A DNA stretch of 43,865 nt from an uncultured Verrucomicrobia subdivision 3 bacterium (GTDB taxonomy: Bacteria; Verrucomicrobiota; Verrucomicrobiia; Limisphaerales; UBA11358). The notes beneath the pieces are model-generated. The model was not told where the DNA came from and ran no database searches. It saw only the letters and a program-made list of their open reading frames with translations. The stretch's first letter is position 1. Every line of letters starts with the position of its first letter. Positions 42,947 through 43,865 of this stretch are shown here, one piece after another. Where the stretch lies: positions 1 to 43,865 of the forward strand of contig CAILMI010000042.1 in the NCBI GenBank assembly GCA_903835255.1. The letters are read 5' to 3'. A program made the position numbers and the translations under genes.

Positions 42947-43338
42947 ATGGGAAATTGCAACTCCCAGCCTTTGGTGAAATCGAACCCGCGCGCATTCTCG
43001 CCACCGATGACCTATTCGCTATTGTGCGTGATAAATTTCCGATCACCCCTGGCCACTCGTTGATCATCGCTCGTCGCCCCGTTATTCGTTTCCAAGAGCT
43101 CAATGGTGACGAGAAGTCCCGCTTGCTCCAGTGGATTGATTGGACCCAACAATATCTCGCTACTACGCTCATACCGTCACCGGAAGCGTTTAACTTCGGC
43201 CTCAATGACGGCCCCGCAGCCGGCCAAACTATGCCGCAAATTCATTTCCACATCATCCCACGCTACACCGGCGACGTGATTGATCCCCGTGGCGGCGTCC
43301 GCAATCTCATCCCTTCCAAAGCCTGTTATTGGCAATAG
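42943..43338 (+). CDS. HIT-family hydrolase in a restriction operon
   Basis: The 131-residue protein has the HIT fold: ILATDDLFAIVRDKFPITPG then HSLIIARRPV, FNFGLNDGPAAGQTMPQIHF and the histidine triad QIHFHIIPRYTGD. HIT enzymes cleave nucleotide-phosphate bonds (for example dinucleotide polyphosphates or AMP-linked compounds). The start overlaps the nuclease stop by 4 bases, so it is the third gene of the operon. Its role there is unknown; removal of a nucleotide signal or of adenylated DNA ends is possible. Confidence 0.92.
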   Translation: MNGKLQLPAFGEIEPARILATDDLFAIVRDKFPITPGHSLIIARRPVIRFQELNGDEKSRLLQWIDWTQQYLATTLIPSPEAFNFGLNDGPAAGQTMPQIHFHIIPRYTGDVIDPRGGVRNLIPSKACYWQ

Positions 43339-43388
43339 TGGAAAATAGTAACGTGTCATTGCTACCAATTTCTTTACTTGGCTGCCCC

Positions 43389-43411
43389 AATCGGGTCCAG
43401 CGTCATGCTGG
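43389..43411 (+). repeat. Palindromic repeat unit, copy 1
   Basis: AATCGGGT followed by CCAGCGTCATGCTGG. The second half is a near-perfect palindrome. Copy 2 is at 43491-43513. REP-like. Confidence 0.55.
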
Positions 43412-43432
43412 TCTCTGAGTTCTTTACGGTTT

Positions 43433-43474
43433 AAGTCCCCTCCCAAATTCGCGTTAATTCGTGCAATTTGCGTC
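43433..43474 (+). repeat. Right direct repeat flanking the McrB operon
   Basis: Begins AAGTCCCCTCCCA and continues AATTCGCG then AATTCGTGCAATTTGCGTC. Aligns to 36618-36658 in the same orientation. Confidence 0.65.
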
Positions 43475-43490
43475 AAAGTCCCAGTATTCA

Positions 43491-43513
43491 AATCGGGTCC
43501 AGCGTCACGCTGG
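43491..43513 (+). repeat. Palindromic repeat unit, copy 2
   Basis: Same unit as 43389-43411 with one base changed, making CCAGCGT-C-ACGCTGG a perfect 7-bp inverted repeat. Confidence 0.55.
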
Positions 43514-43599
43514 CTAGGGATGGACATTGGAAAACGAACGCCTATCCTGCCCCCTGTTTTGAAACCCAAATCACAGCGGTGCCCGGTCACTCGTCTGCC

Positions 43600-43865
43600 A
43601 TGAATCTCCTCATCATCGCCGACGACGAATTTGTCGGGAACCGCATCCCGGATGAACCTGCGGACCTGCTGGTTTCCTTGGGCGACCTGCCGGATGCGGT
43701 TATTCTCAAAATAGCCGAACGCTGTGGATGCCGCGGCATCTTGGCCGTAAAGGGCAATCACGATGCCGCCTCCGCCTTTCCTGAACCAATCCGAGATCTT
43801 CACCTCGTCACCCATGAATTTGAGGGGGTCACTTTCGGCGGCTTTGCCGGCTCATGGAAATACAA
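43600..43865 (+). CDS. Metallophosphoesterase, partial
   Basis: The first 88 residues show the calcineurin-like phosphoesterase pattern: LLIIADDEF at the start, LLVSLGDLPDA with the metal-binding Asp, and AVKGNHDA with the GNHD motif. The gene runs off the end of the window. The usual first Asp-x-His motif seems replaced by ADDEF. It lies 260 bases after the HIT gene beyond the flanking repeat, so it may not belong to that operon. Confidence 0.8.
   Translation, partial: MNLLIIADDEFVGNRIPDEPADLLVSLGDLPDAVILKIAERCGCRGILAVKGNHDAASAFPEPIRDLHLVTHEFEGVTFGGFAGSWKY

Larger units (their letters stand above)
43339..43599. other. Spacer rich in repeats
   Basis: Contains the 17-base repeat AATAGTAACGTGTCATT (43344-43360), the right flanking ATTCG-type repeat (43433-43474) and two copies of a palindromic unit (43389-43411, 43491-43513). 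No gene on the plus strand; the minus-strand open frame here is antisense to real genes. Confidence 0.6.

Noticed and set aside
43177-43815. A 212-codon minus-strand frame at the window end
   Set aside because: It overlaps both the HIT gene end and the metallophosphoesterase start antisense and includes the repeats between them.

Overview
The window looks like a chromosomal segment of a Verrucomicrobia-type bacterium, probably of the Pedosphaera/Limisphaera group. This is inferred from the end of an rRNA operon, a pseudopilin with the [13 protein letters not shown] signature, a DUF4912 gene next to a GH57 branching enzyme, SGNH and CE6-like esterases, and GH39/GH79 enzymes. No species can be named from sequence alone.

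Left part (1-9468) is GC-rich core chromosome: the 3' end of 23S rRNA, 5S rRNA with a strong terminator, a secreted SGNH hydrolase, an odd tRNA-Arg(UCU), a minus-strand cluster (ECF sigma factor, DUF4912 protein, small membrane protein, GH57 branching enzyme), glnD, and an intact tRNA-Gly(CCC).

From that tRNA-Gly onward the window is an integration array. The last 28-30 bases of the tRNA recur at 14503, 30817, 32537 and 34192 in the same orientation, cutting the DNA into four blocks. Block 1 (9469-14532) is an AT-rich element with a tyrosine integrase beside its right junction, a small DNA-binding protein, an XRE regulator, a LamG secreted protein and a 0.4-kb tract packed with hairpins that may be a structured RNA. 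Block 2 (14533-30846) carries a xylan/glucuronoxylan gene set (pseudopilin, CE6-like esterase, GH39, xylose isomerase, sodium symporter, GH79), remnants of a second copy of part of it, several truncated genes, a 206-bp MITE-like element with 25-bp terminal inverted repeats and a 9-bp target duplication, and two DUF4143 ATPases. Block 3 (30847-32564) is only an AbiEi/AbiEii toxin-antitoxin pair. Block 4 (32565-34221) is only one DUF4143 ATPase. Blocks 3 and 4 have no integrase, share a 27-base right-end sequence, and block 4 shares its left end with block 1. I read them as minimal defence cassettes mobilised in trans into one tRNA site.

Right part (34222-43865) continues the defence theme: hipBA, then a three-gene type IV restriction-like operon (McrB-type ATPase with DUF3578, EVE and possibly a sulfur-binding-like segment; a DUF2357 PD-(D/E)XK nuclease; a HIT hydrolase) flanked by about 41-base imperfect direct repeats, and the start of a metallophosphoesterase. 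Sequence following the last tRNA fragment again looks like an element left end, so the array probably continues.

The most notable items are the tRNA-Gly cassette array with paired arm-type repeats after each junction, the hairpin-rich tract in block 1, and the McrB-EVE/DUF2357/HIT operon. All functional calls are from reading the sequence; no database or folding software was run.
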